Shown: positions 8,734-16,862, counted from the first letter of the stretch. The stretch is 64,000 bases of DNA from Ilumatobacteraceae bacterium (GCA_033344875.1 JAWPMO010000001.1:1-64000), one strand, 5' to 3'. Program-made: numbers and translations. Notes: a model not told the origin generated them from the sequence alone.

Positions 8734-8821
8734 CCGCGGCGATCGCGACCCAGAGCAGCAGGAGCGCGATCGCGAGGCCGACGGCGGCTTCGGCGAGGTG
8801 GGTGCGGATCGGCGATTTCAC
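8699..8821 (-). CDS. DltX-like acyl-shuttle microprotein
   Basis: A 40-residue protein read from GTG 8821, whose GTGA overlaps the stop of the SGNH gene. It has a short basic N-terminus (KSPIRTHLAE), one hydrophobic span (AVGLAIALLLLWVAIAAV) and a short outer tail ending PFVYQGL. In Gram-positive dlt operons the microprotein DltX has the same layout, and the Tyr of its C-terminal aromatic-x-Tyr-x-x-hydrophobic hexapeptide carries the acyl group between the MBOAT and the SGNH transferase. FVYQGL fits that pattern, and the gene is last in an operon with an MBOAT, an SGNH protein and a carrier protein. It is not assigned by homology search, only by motif, topology and context. Confidence 0.7.
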   Translation of the reverse strand: MKSPIRTHLAEAAVGLAIALLLLWVAIAAVSDVPFVYQGL

Positions 8822-9993
8822 GAACAACTCCAGTTCGGGTCGATTCGGGTCCACTGCGCACAGAGCCGCTCGACGAGCACGTCGCCGAACGGCTGGGCGT
8901 CGTTCATGTGGACGTGGTCGATGAAGAGCCCGTCGCTGTCGAAGTCCCGGCTCATCGAGCGTGGTTCGATCTCGATCATCGGGTCGTCGACATCGGCCGC
9001 GACCGACGCCCAGAACGCCTCGACGTCTCGGGCGGCGGCGTCGAACTCGGGGTCGGCGAGGCTGTCGGGGTCGAAGATCGTGGTGTACATGAACACGGGC
9101 ACGTCGGCGTCGGCGAGTCGATCGATCAGCGCGTCGACGAAGAACCGGGCCTCGTCGCGGCTGGGACCGATGCCCTCCATCAGCGTGCGCACCCGTACGT
9201 CGTCGTCCTCGACCCGCTCGGGGCCGTACGCCTGCGTGATCCAGAAGGTGCTCGGTTCGGTCGGGAGCCGCGGGTCGCCGGGGTCGGCCGCAGCCGGTTC
9301 GTCGGGTGCGACGATCAGATCGAGCCGGTCGGACTCGTCGTCGGCCCGTTCGTTGAGCCGTGACTGCACCTCGACGAGGGGGATCAGCGCTCGGCTCGCC
9401 CGCCAGGCGACGTCGGCGGGCGACGTGAGCAGGGCACCCCACGACGCGGTCGCGGGTCGTTCGAACAGCAGGCCGAGGTTCGACACGTCGAGGTTGGTCC
9501 AGTCGCGCATCGACCACTCGCTGCGGGCCCACGCCGGGTTCAGGGCCATCACGATCGCGTCGGCGTCGTGGTCGATCGCGGTGTCGACCGCGCGGAGCAT
9601 GTCGATGAGGCGGGGCGCGATCACGTTGTAGCTGTCGATCAGCAGTGGACGACCACCGACCGCGTCGATGCGGTTCTCGACCGCACCGGGCACCGACACG
9701 GTGTTGAGCTTGACCTCCGACCCGCCGATCCAGGCCACGGTGAACGAGCCGTCCGCGTGATCGGGTGGGAGGAACCCGGCGAAGTCGGTCCTCGAGATCG
9801 GCCCGACGTACCGCACGTTCGAGGGAGGGTTGTCGGGGGAGTGGGCGCGATCGGTGTATCGAGGGAGCGACGGAGCCAGCACCGCCGAGATGATCAGCGT
9901 CCATGCGAATGCCCACGCCGCCACCCGGACGAAACTGGGCCAGGTGCGGAACACGCCGAAGCGGTCGGTGAGGATGCGGAGGACACGGGTCAT
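8818..9993 (-). CDS. Membrane-anchored SGNH-fold acyltransferase (DltD/AlgX-like)
   Basis: A 391-residue protein with one N-terminal span (residues 25-41, AAWAFAWTLIISAVLAP) and an extracytoplasmic SGNH domain. The candidate nucleophile is Ser92 in WIGGSEVKLN, with Asn in VMALNPAW (block III-like) and the Asp-His pair in FIDHVHMND near the C-terminus. This is the arrangement of DltD and AlgX/AlgJ proteins, which move acyl groups onto envelope polymers. Its ATG overlaps the MBOAT stop (ATGA) and its stop overlaps the GTG of the microprotein gene. It probably accepts the acyl group from the shuttle Tyr and passes it to a polysaccharide. Confidence 0.78.
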   Translation of the reverse strand: MTRVLRILTDRFGVFRTWPSFVRVAAWAFAWTLIISAVLAPSLPRYTDRAHSPDNPPSNVRYVGPISRTDFAGFLPPDHADGSFTVAWIGGSEVKLNTVSVPGAVENRIDAVGGRPLLIDSYNVIAPRLIDMLRAVDTAIDHDADAIVMALNPAWARSEWSMRDWTNLDVSNLGLLFERPATASWGALLTSPADVAWRASRALIPLVEVQSRLNERADDESDRLDLIVAPDEPAAADPGDPRLPTEPSTFWITQAYGPERVEDDDVRVRTLMEGIGPSRDEARFFVDALIDRLADADVPVFMYTTIFDPDSLADPEFDAAARDVEAFWASVAADVDDPMIEIEPRSMSRDFDSDGLFIDHVHMNDAQPFGDVLVERLCAQWTRIDPNWSCS

Positions 9994-11210
9994 GCTGCGA
10001 CCCCCAGCATCGCACCGTAGAAGTCGACGGCACCGTCGAGCGACAGGTGCAGCAGCGGCAGGCTGGCACCGAACCAGGAGAAGATCCCGACCGACTTGGC
10101 GTACCGCGCCACCGGTGAGGTCGACGGTGGCCGGCGCTGCGAGACGACTCGATGGCCGACGAGGAACGCGGCGTGGTAGAGGCCGAACACGAGCGTCGCC
10201 CACGACACGCCGTGCCAGAGGGCGATCAGCAGCATCGTGATCGTCGTGCCGGCGTACTGGCGACGCGGGTGGCCGGCGACCAGCGGCGTGTACACGTTGA
10301 TCCGCAGGAACCGGGTGAGACTGATGTGCCAACTGTTCCAGAACGCGGCCGGGGTGGTCTGCCGGTACGGCCGGTCGAAGTTCGGTCGCAGGTTCGCCCC
10401 GAGCAGCGTGCCTGCCCCGATCGCCATGTCGGAGTAGCCGGCGAAGTTCACATAGAAGAACCAGGTGAACGCGATCAAGCCGACCCACAACCGCCACGGT
10501 GCGTTGTCGGCGTAGAACGCGAAGATCTCGACCGACCAGTCGAGGAGGTAGGCGATCACGAAGACCTTGAACAACCCGGTCAGGATCTGCGAGGTGCCCG
10601 ACAGCAGCCGTTCACGTTCGAGGGGGACCCGATCGATCAGCGTCTTCTCGGTCTCGTCGTAGGAGGCGATCGGCCCGACGACGAGCAGGGGAGGGAACAG
10701 CCCGGTCGCGAGCACACGGCCGGGACGCAACCGGTCGATCAGCCCGAGGTGGCTCCGCACGAGCAGGTCGGCGGCGCGGAAGGCCCCGAACGACAGCCCG
10801 ATCGGTGCGAGGATCGGTGCGGTGTAATCGAGGGCCTCGATCCACGTCGACGGCCACGCGACCAGATCGTGCGTGAGCACGTTGAACTCGATCACGAACT
10901 CGATCGGCCACACCTTCCAGAGCACCACCGGCAGCAGGGTGACGCCCAACGCGGCCGCGAGCACTGCGAGCCCGGCGCGACGTTCGCCGGTGGCGGCCAC
11001 CAGCGGTTGCAGTGCGGCGACGACGAGCCAGAACACGAGATGGAACAGGGCCAGGCGCGGGGCGATCAACGCGAGCAGGTAGAGGCCGGCGAGCGTGATC
11101 AGCGCGACCCGCGCGCCGGTGGCGCGCACGACGAGCAGCACCGGCACCAGCACCAGGAGGAGCGGGAAGAGGCTGGCGAAGTAGTCGAACGAATCGAAGA
11201 CCGGGATCAC
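9990..11210 (-). CDS. MBOAT-family membrane O-acyltransferase (DltB/AlgI-like)
   Basis: A 406-residue multi-pass membrane protein starting at GTG 11210 (VIPVFDSFDYF). It carries the MBOAT landmarks GYSDMAIGAGTLLG, RPYRQTTPAAFWNSWHISLT and the conserved His in ALWHGVSWATLVFGLYHA. DltB and AlgI, the closest functional models, carry acyl groups from a cytoplasmic thioester through the membrane. The C-terminus (YGAMLGVAA) has no aromatic-x-Tyr shuttle motif, consistent with a separate shuttle protein encoded downstream. The start overlaps the stop of the FkbH-like gene (GTGA) and the stop overlaps the SGNH start (ATGA). Confidence 0.9.
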   Translation of the reverse strand: MIPVFDSFDYFASLFPLLLVLVPVLLVVRATGARVALITLAGLYLLALIAPRLALFHLVFWLVVAALQPLVAATGERRAGLAVLAAALGVTLLPVVLWKVWPIEFVIEFNVLTHDLVAWPSTWIEALDYTAPILAPIGLSFGAFRAADLLVRSHLGLIDRLRPGRVLATGLFPPLLVVGPIASYDETEKTLIDRVPLERERLLSGTSQILTGLFKVFVIAYLLDWSVEIFAFYADNAPWRLWVGLIAFTWFFYVNFAGYSDMAIGAGTLLGANLRPNFDRPYRQTTPAAFWNSWHISLTRFLRINVYTPLVAGHPRRQYAGTTITMLLIALWHGVSWATLVFGLYHAAFLVGHRVVSQRRPPSTSPVARYAKSVGIFSWFGASLPLLHLSLDGAVDFYGAMLGVAA

Positions 11211-12964
11211 CGGGCGGTGACCTCGATGTGGTCGGGAATCGACGGTGCGCGGCCGGGAGGCAGGACGACCTCGCCCGCCCCGCCGGTCGCTTCGAAGCCG
11301 TGATCGGCGAGCAGCTCCGCGACCATCCCGTTGCGGTCGGTCGCGACGTACCGGCCGGCGATCGGAAGGTCGCCGTCGGCGCGGAGCACCGACACCGAGT
11401 CGGCGAGCATCGCGGTCTCGACGCCGCGTCCGAGCACCCGGCAGCTCATCAGTACGGTGTCGAGTGACCACTGCTCGTCGTCACGCACTGCGATGACCAC
11501 GCCGATGATGCCGTACTCGCCGAAGCGGTCGTCGGCGGCGTAGGCCAGCACGATCGCGTCGTCGCGTTCGACGAGATCGGCGACCTCCGGTTCGGAGCGG
11601 CGCACGGTCGTCAAGTTGAACTGATTGGTCTTGTTGATCAGCTGCGTGACCCTCGTGAGGTCGGACGAGCCGACCTCGATGCGGCGAACCGTCAGACCGA
11701 GCGATGTGAGGAACTCGCCGTGCGTCATCGTGGTCGCCGCATGTTCGCGCCCGCCCTGGGCCCGGATGCGCGCGGTTCGCTCGCGGTCGTCGTCGGTGAC
11801 CTGCATGTTCCGGAACCAGCCCGACTCCGCCAACAGGTCGGGGAGCGCCTCGATGTCCTCGGGAACCAGCAGGGTGCGCACGGACGGCAACTGCTCGTTG
11901 ACGGACCCGACCTCGAACGGACTGTCGTCGACGAACACGAACGAATCGAGACCGAGGTTGAACTCGTCGGCGAGTTCGGCGATGCCCTGCGGTTTCGGGT
12001 CCCACGACACCCGCCGGCCGGCGATGTCGTCGTCGGTCAGCACCATGCCGTCGACCTCGTCGAACGCTTGCACGACGGTCTCGGGGTCGTTCTTGCTGGC
12101 GAGCGCCAGCAGCACGCCACGGTGGCGCAGGCGGCGCGCCGCCATCTGGAAAGCTCGATGGGCCGACCCGGGGAACGCGTCGCCGGCCTCGAGCCCGCCG
12201 ATGCCGTCGTCGACGGCGATGCCGCCCCAGATCGTGTTGTCGCAGTCGAGGACGAGCACCTTCGGTGCAGCGCTGGTGCGGCGTAGGACGACCTCGGCGA
12301 TCGACCGGCCGACCACGTGCGCGAACTCGGTGGTGAACGGCTGGCGGTACATCAGCCAGTTGCGGCGGTCGAAGGAGTTGGCGGTGCCCGACGCGAGTTG
12401 AAGCGCGGCGAGCCGGACCCGTTCGACCGGCGCGTCGGCGAGCCCTCGGTCGAACGCCGCGTTGACGTCGCGCTGCAGCGAGGCGAGCGAGGTCAGCTCC
12501 GACGGGTCGGCGTGGTCGAGTCCGAACCCGATCGGCACCGGAGCGTCGGACACGATGACGTTCGCGTCGATCTGCGAACGGCACGAGGCGACCGCGCGAC
12601 CGAGGGCTTCCGCGGCTTCGTCGAGCGCGGCGCCTGCCCCGTCGTCGCCGTTCGACCAGCGAAGGAAGTCGCGTTCGAACACGTCCTCGATCCGCCAGAG
12701 CACGACGACGTCGTCGATGTCGGGAGCGACGTGTTCGGCAGGCGCCAGACACAGCTGGAAGATCTGGTTGTAGTCGTGGTGCGCCACCGAGGGGGTCAGA
12801 CCCTCCCCGTCGAGCAGGCTCAGGCCGAGGCCGGCGTCGATGGCATTGGCGGTGAAGCTGGCCACGACGAGGACGCGTCGACCGTCGACGTCACCGGTGG
12901 GAACCGCTCGGGTCGCGGCGCGCCATCGCGAGATGTCCGCTCGGACATCGCTCACTCCGCTCAT
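11207..12964 (-). CDS. FkbH-like HAD-superfamily protein (subfamily IIIC)
   Basis: A 585-residue protein. The HAD core starts near residue 238 with VLVLDCDNTIWGGIAVDDG, continues through ALASKNDPETV and ends with FVFVDDSPFEVGSV. The C-terminal third resembles a GNAT-like domain (VTQLINKTNQFNLTTVR). FkbH proteins take a three-carbon unit from 1,3-bisphosphoglycerate and load it on an acyl carrier protein as glyceryl thioester. An ACP gene lies just 3 bases upstream, and the MBOAT gene overlaps the stop. I infer it takes the place of DltA, loading the carrier protein with a glycerate-derived acyl group for export. Confidence 0.85.
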   Translation of the reverse strand: MSGVSDVRADISRWRAATRAVPTGDVDGRRVLVVASFTANAIDAGLGLSLLDGEGLTPSVAHHDYNQIFQLCLAPAEHVAPDIDDVVVLWRIEDVFERDFLRWSNGDDGAGAALDEAAEALGRAVASCRSQIDANVIVSDAPVPIGFGLDHADPSELTSLASLQRDVNAAFDRGLADAPVERVRLAALQLASGTANSFDRRNWLMYRQPFTTEFAHVVGRSIAEVVLRRTSAAPKVLVLDCDNTIWGGIAVDDGIGGLEAGDAFPGSAHRAFQMAARRLRHRGVLLALASKNDPETVVQAFDEVDGMVLTDDDIAGRRVSWDPKPQGIAELADEFNLGLDSFVFVDDSPFEVGSVNEQLPSVRTLLVPEDIEALPDLLAESGWFRNMQVTDDDRERTARIRAQGGREHAATTMTHGEFLTSLGLTVRRIEVGSSDLTRVTQLINKTNQFNLTTVRRSEPEVADLVERDDAIVLAYAADDRFGEYGIIGVVIAVRDDEQWSLDTVLMSCRVLGRGVETAMLADSVSVLRADGDLPIAGRYVATDRNGMVAELLADHGFEATGGAGEVVLPPGRAPSIPDHIEVTAR

Positions 12965-12967
12965 GGC

Positions 12968-13204
12968 TCAGATCCCGTCGACGCCCTTGCCCTTGAGCAC
13001 CTCGCGCGCCAGACCGATCGTCTGCATCTTCATGATCTCGCGAGCCCCCAGACGAACGTCGAAGTGGGCTTCGATCAGCTCGACGAGCGTGATCGCGGCG
13101 AGGCTGTCCCACTCGCTGGTGTTGTCGGGCGACGTGTCCTCGCCCAGGTCGGCCGGGTCGAGGCCGAGCCCGTCGGAGAAGATGTTGATCAGAGGGTCCG
13201 ACAC
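12968..13204 (-). CDS. Acyl carrier protein
   Basis: A 78-residue acidic four-helix carrier protein read from GTG 13204. The phosphopantetheine site is Ser34 in SEWDSLAAITLVELIE, the WDSL form seen in stand-alone and DltC-like carriers. It heads the operon ACP - FkbH-like - MBOAT - SGNH - microprotein, with its own TACACT box 7 nt before the start. It is not next to fatty-acid synthase genes, so it is probably dedicated to this pathway, holding the acyl group made by the FkbH-like protein. Confidence 0.9.
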   Translation of the reverse strand: MSDPLINIFSDGLGLDPADLGEDTSPDNTSEWDSLAAITLVELIEAHFDVRLGAREIMKMQTIGLAREVLKGKGVDGI

Positions 13205-13211
13205 GGTGGCC

Positions 13212-13217
13212 AGTGTA
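13212..13217 (-). promoter_or_regulatory. -10 box (TACACT) of the ACP-led operon
   Basis: TACACT read on the minus strand, 7 nt before GTG 13204, with no Shine-Dalgarno sequence. It predicts a leaderless transcript for the five-gene acylation operon, separate from the upstream MaoC-SDR gene. Confidence 0.55.
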
Positions 13218-13231
13218 CCGGTCGCCGCAGT

Positions 13232-14653
13232 TCAGCCCGAGAACGCCCGGAGCGCTGCGAGCAGCGTGGTCGGGGCATCGTCGTAGTCGACCGGCAGGAA
13301 CGAGGCGGTCTGATCGGTGCGGAGCCGGGGCAGTCGCGGTGTCGACACCAGCACGTGCTCGTGCTCCCGACCGAGTGCGGCGCACCGCTCCTCGCCGAGC
13401 CGCTTGACGGCCGCGTACTCGGCGAGACCCGACACGTCGTGGTCGACTGCCTCGGACGACGGCCACAGCACACCACGCAGCCGGGCGACGTCGAGGTGGG
13501 CGAACACCGCTTCGAAACCATCGACGTAGATCGTCCGGAAGCGTTGTTCGAGCCGGGTCGAGTACGAGCCAGGTGCGCCGTCGAAGATCGGCGGGGACGC
13601 GAAGTAGGCGAGGTGCGTCGGCTGCCATCCATCGGCCGTGAGGGCGACGACCCCCGGTCCGGGCCGGGTGACGTCGAGTCGGTGGGCCGTGGCGCCGATC
13701 GACATGGCGAGTTGGTCGGCATCGTCGGCGCCGACCCGGTAGGTGAGTCGTACCTCGCCGCCTCCGGCCGCCACGAGCAGCGCCGTGGTGGCACCGAGAC
13801 CCCGGGAGCCGCCGACGACGAGCCAGCGCTGCCCGGCGAACTCGTCGGGTTCGGGGTGGGCATCGCCGATGGCCGGTGTGATCGGGCGCGGCCGGACGAA
13901 CGCGACGAGTTCGCCCGCGAGCGACCGACCGGACACGGCGATCGTTGCCTTGGCGAAACGTTCGTCGAAGCGTTCGACGGCGTAGTGCAGGCGGTCCACC
14001 CCGTCGTCGTGGCGGAACGTGACGGTGAACGACGAGAACAGCGAGTGCAGACCCGGAACGTGCATCCCGACGAGTCGCGTCAGCGACAGCAACTCGGCTG
14101 CACGCTGCGGGCCCGCGACGTCGACGAGGTCGGGGAATCGGTCGCGCAACGTATCGAGGTCGGCGCGCACGTCGATCGACCCTGCGGCACCGGCGAGCTC
14201 GTCGACCGGGACCTCGACCGGCACGTCGATCGTCACGTCGGCCGCGGTGCGACCGACGTCGGTCTCATCGCCATCTCGATCGTCATGGCCAGGCGCAGCG
14301 TCGCTCGGCGCGAGTCGGACGTGGAGGTCCGCGACGCGCCACACATCGTGCTCGACGACGATGCGGGCTTCACGGTCGGAGACCATCGTGATCCGCGTCG
14401 TGAGCTCATCGTCGATGCCGACCGAGCGCCGGAAGGTGCAGCGCACCTGTTCCGGCGGCTGTTGCTGGTGCGCTGCCAGCCGGTCGAGGGCATCGAGGGC
14501 GAGATGCACCCCGTGCACTGCCACGCGGCCGAACGGCAGCCGCCGAGCGACGATCGGGTCGGTGTGCAACGGGTTGGCGTCACCACTCGCGGCGACGAAG
14601 GCCCGCTGCATCGCGTCGGTGACGCGGTGGGTCGCCTCCCACTCGTCGGACAT
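13232..14653 (-). CDS. MaoC-like hydratase / short-chain reductase fusion
   Basis: A 473-residue protein. The N-terminal half is MaoC-like (FVAASGDANPLHTDPIVARR with Asp/His, then GRVAVHGVHLALDALDRL) with a second hotdog-like segment to about residue 260. The C-terminal part is an SDR domain with WLVVGGSRGLGATTALLVAA and a YAAVKRLGEE (YxxxK) catalytic motif. Such fusions can reduce a 3-oxo acyl thioester and dehydrate or bind the hydroxyacyl product. It lies 27 bases upstream of the ACP gene and on the same strand, suggesting it tailors the acyl group carried by that ACP. The start at 14653 is supported by a TACGAT box 7 nt upstream. Confidence 0.78.
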   Translation of the reverse strand: MSDEWEATHRVTDAMQRAFVAASGDANPLHTDPIVARRLPFGRVAVHGVHLALDALDRLAAHQQQPPEQVRCTFRRSVGIDDELTTRITMVSDREARIVVEHDVWRVADLHVRLAPSDAAPGHDDRDGDETDVGRTAADVTIDVPVEVPVDELAGAAGSIDVRADLDTLRDRFPDLVDVAGPQRAAELLSLTRLVGMHVPGLHSLFSSFTVTFRHDDGVDRLHYAVERFDERFAKATIAVSGRSLAGELVAFVRPRPITPAIGDAHPEPDEFAGQRWLVVGGSRGLGATTALLVAAGGGEVRLTYRVGADDADQLAMSIGATAHRLDVTRPGPGVVALTADGWQPTHLAYFASPPIFDGAPGSYSTRLEQRFRTIYVDGFEAVFAHLDVARLRGVLWPSSEAVDHDVSGLAEYAAVKRLGEERCAALGREHEHVLVSTPRLPRLRTDQTASFLPVDYDDAPTTLLAALRAFSG

Positions 14654-14660
14654 GCGGGCG

Positions 14661-14666
14661 ATCGTA
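14661..14666 (-). promoter_or_regulatory. -10 box (TACGAT), leaderless promoter of MaoC-SDR gene
   Basis: TACGAT on the minus strand, 7 nt from ATG 14653 with no ribosome-binding site between. The position fixes the start of the downstream gene against longer in-frame alternatives. Confidence 0.5.
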
Positions 14667-14721
14667 GTGTTCGGGCACGGCCTGACGGTTGGCGGGCCGA
14701 TTTCTGGGGTAGACCTCTGTC

Positions 14722-15237
14722 GTGCCCGCCTTCCGTTCCCGCAACCGGTCGATCTCGATCGTGCCGGTCTCGCCCGAGCAGATGTGGGAGGCATTGACCG
14801 ATCCCGAACTCCTCGCCGATCTCACGCCGCTGGTCGACCGGATCGAGGCCACGGGCGACCGATGGTCGTGGACGCTCGCCGGCATCTCCGGTCTCGGTAT
14901 CGAGGTCGCGCCGACGTTCACGGAGCGGATGACCTTCGTGCCGATCAGTCGTATCGACTACGTGCACGAACCACCCCCCGGGAAGTCCGAGCGAGCCGGT
15001 GTCGACGGCACCTACCTGATCACCAAGGTCGACGACGACAGCACCAAGCTGGCGATCGATCTGACCCTCTGCGTCGAGCTACCGCTGCCCGGTTTCAGCC
15101 GCTCGCTGGTCGAGGGCATCATGGCGCGGTCGATGGGCCGTACGGGCGACGCCTTCGCCCGGAACCTGTACCGCCACCTCGATCTCGATCCCGACACGGT
15201 GTCGATCAAGGTGGTCGAGGGCGAGGGCGTCGCTTGA
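14722..15237 (+). CDS. SRPBCC / polyketide cyclase-like protein
   Basis: A 171-residue START/SRPBCC-fold protein read from GTG 14722. It shows the family's opening strand and helix (SISIVPVSPEQMWEALTDPEL), the ADLTPLVDRIEATGDRWSW beta segment and a long C-terminal helix (VEGIMARSMGRTGDAFARNL). Members bind hydrophobic ligands in a central cavity; no ligand or catalytic residue can be assigned. It is divergent from the MaoC-SDR gene, with start codons 68 bases apart. Confidence 0.75.
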   Translation: MPAFRSRNRSISIVPVSPEQMWEALTDPELLADLTPLVDRIEATGDRWSWTLAGISGLGIEVAPTFTERMTFVPISRIDYVHEPPPGKSERAGVDGTYLITKVDDDSTKLAIDLTLCVELPLPGFSRSLVEGIMARSMGRTGDAFARNLYRHLDLDPDTVSIKVVEGEGVA

Positions 15238-15286
15238 GGTCGTCCGACCTCCGCCTCGGCTCGCGCCGAGTACGTCGAACCTGACG

Positions 15287-15931
15287 ATGGGTGTGGCCGC
15301 GGGCGCCATCCTGGCGCTCACGTTCGTCGGGTGGGCCGTCGTGTTCGGGCCGTCCCGCCGCGGTATCTGGCATCGCTCGTGGATCACCGCCGCGGTGCTC
15401 GTCGCGGTGTCGGTCGGCGCGCTGTGGGGTGCCGGCGAGCTGGGCGACGCGGTCGGAACCGTGTCGCCGGCTGCCGTGCTCGCCGGGGGAGCGGTCGGGA
15501 TCGTCTGGGTCGTCGTGACCCAGATCGGTCACGCCGTGCTGTGCCGGGTGCTCCCGTCGTTCATCGAGCGGGTGCGGGATCTGTACTCGATCGCCGCGGG
15601 TGATCGGCGAGGCGACGTGCTGATCGCCCTGGTGGGCATGGCGGTCGCCGAGGAGTTCGTCTTCCGACTCTTGGTGCAACGCGAGCTCGGTCTCGTCGTT
15701 GCGGTCGTCGCCTACACGGCCGTCCAGGCCGTCGTGCGGAACTGGGCGCTGATGCTGGCCGGGGGAGCGTGCGGCGTCGTCTGGGGGCTGCTGTACGGCT
15801 GGCAGGAAGGCCTCACAGCGCCGCTGTTGGCCCACATCATCTGGACGGGCACGCTGACGTTCGTCTGGCCGCTGCGGGGCTGCAGCGCCCCGTCGGTGCC
15901 CGATGAGCCGGCGATCGCCGGCGAACGTTGA
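15287..15931 (+). CDS. CPBP-family intramembrane metalloprotease
   Basis: A 214-residue membrane protein with about six hydrophobic segments. The family signature is present: the glutamate pair and Arg in AVAEEFVFRLLVQRE, and a second motif with His in APLLAHIIWTGTLTF. CPBP (Abi/Rce1-like) proteins are membrane-embedded proteases, some involved in protein maturation or bacteriocin self-protection. The substrate is unknown. It follows the SRPBCC gene by 49 bases and converges on the SDR gene at 15945, separated by 13 bases. Confidence 0.82.
   Translation: MGVAAGAILALTFVGWAVVFGPSRRGIWHRSWITAAVLVAVSVGALWGAGELGDAVGTVSPAAVLAGGAVGIVWVVVTQIGHAVLCRVLPSFIERVRDLYSIAAGDRRGDVLIALVGMAVAEEFVFRLLVQRELGLVVAVVAYTAVQAVVRNWALMLAGGACGVVWGLLYGWQEGLTAPLLAHIIWTGTLTFVWPLRGCSAPSVPDEPAIAGER
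15907..15922. terminator. Palindrome at convergent gene ends, possible terminator
   Basis: GCCGGC-GATC-GCCGGC, a perfect palindrome within the last codons of the CPBP gene, just before the convergent SDR gene. There is no T-run; as a terminator it would be of the stem-only kind. Chance occurrence in GC-rich coding DNA is possible. Confidence 0.3.
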
Positions 15932-15944
15932 GCGGATCTCGCGG

Positions 15945-16862
15945 TCAGGCGAAGATCCGAGCGCTCGACTCGATCGCTTCCCGGAGCGGCGTCGGCGCCG
16001 GGCCGCCCGCGACCTCGAACCAGTCGGTGGCGTCTGCGCCTTCGATGACGGGGAGCGGGGTGTCGCCGACCGTGATCCCGCTGAAGCCGGTGACCGTCTC
16101 GACCATCTCCGCGAATGCGGCGACGGTCGTGCAGTGACCGGCGAGATTGAACGTCGGAGCCCCGGGGAGCTCGACTCGGGCAGCGTGGATGAACGCGGCG
16201 GCGACGTCGCGAGCGTGCTGGAAGTCGAGCGAACCGCCGAAATCGATGTGGAAGGGTTCGCCGTGCACGGCCCGTTCGATCGCGACGCTCGGCAGCGAGG
16301 TCATGCCTTGGTCACGGCCGGGACCGAAGACGGTGTGCGGGCGGAGACCGACGCTGCGGACCCGTTGTTCGTGCCAGTAGACCTCGGCGAGGTCCTCGGT
16401 GGCGACCTTGTAGACGCCGTACAGCGTCGTCGGCTTCCTGGGGGCGTCCGACGGGATGATCCGGTCGGCGTAGTCGTCGGTGGTGCCGAACACGGCGATG
16501 CTGCTCGCTTGGGCGATCTGTTCGATCCCGTGCCGAGCCGCGGCTTCGAAGACGTTGACGGTGCCTGTCACGTTCACGGCGGCGCCGGCTGCAGGGTCGG
16601 CGCGGCAGAAGGGGATCTGGAGCGCGGCCAGGTGGATGATGCGAGCGGCTCCCTCGGCCGCTGCGATCACGTCGTCCTGGACGGTGAGGTCGCCGGCGAC
16701 CCAGGTCGCCTCGGGCACGGCACCGTCGTTGATCAGCCGGTGGCGGTGGTCGTCGGTCCCGAGGTCGAACGCCACGACATCGACACCCTCGGCGCACAGC
16801 AGCTTGACCACCCAGGCGCCGATGCATCCGTTGGCGCCGGTGACGAGCACCCGGTCGGTCAC
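15945..16862 (-). CDS. NAD-dependent epimerase/dehydratase (extended SDR)
   Basis: A 305-residue extended SDR protein read from GTG 16862. It shows VLVTGANGCIGAWVV at the NAD-binding turn, HLAALQIPF, the Ser in QASSIAVFG and the catalytic YGVYKVATED (YxxxK), then LRPHTVFGPGRDQG. The product could be a nucleotide-sugar epimerase or a related dehydratase; the substrate cannot be told from sequence. It is a single gene preceded by an unusually A/T-rich promoter (TATAAT on the minus strand) and an 80-base leader. Confidence 0.8.
   Translation of the reverse strand: MTDRVLVTGANGCIGAWVVKLLCAEGVDVVAFDLGTDDHRHRLINDGAVPEATWVAGDLTVQDDVIAAAEGAARIIHLAALQIPFCRADPAAGAAVNVTGTVNVFEAAARHGIEQIAQASSIAVFGTTDDYADRIIPSDAPRKPTTLYGVYKVATEDLAEVYWHEQRVRSVGLRPHTVFGPGRDQGMTSLPSVAIERAVHGEPFHIDFGGSLDFQHARDVAAAFIHAARVELPGAPTFNLAGHCTTVAAFAEMVETVTGFSGITVGDTPLPVIEGADATDWFEVAGGPAPTPLREAIESSARIFA

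Noticed and set aside
5862-8924. A 1020-codon open frame on the plus strand opposite galE and neighbours
   Set aside because: It is antisense to well-supported genes (GT2, galE). Its product is Arg/Ser/Val-rich low complexity, as expected of GC-rich shadow frames.
13232-14653. Stand-alone fatty-acid synthase module together with the ACP
   Set aside because: No ketosynthase or acyltransferase gene is adjacent. The FkbH, MBOAT and SGNH genes make envelope acylation a better explanation.
12317-14797. An 826-codon plus-strand frame opposite the MaoC-SDR gene, the ACP gene and the start of the FkbH-like gene
   Set aside because: Shadow of the real genes: no domain motif, composition typical of the complement of GC-rich coding DNA.
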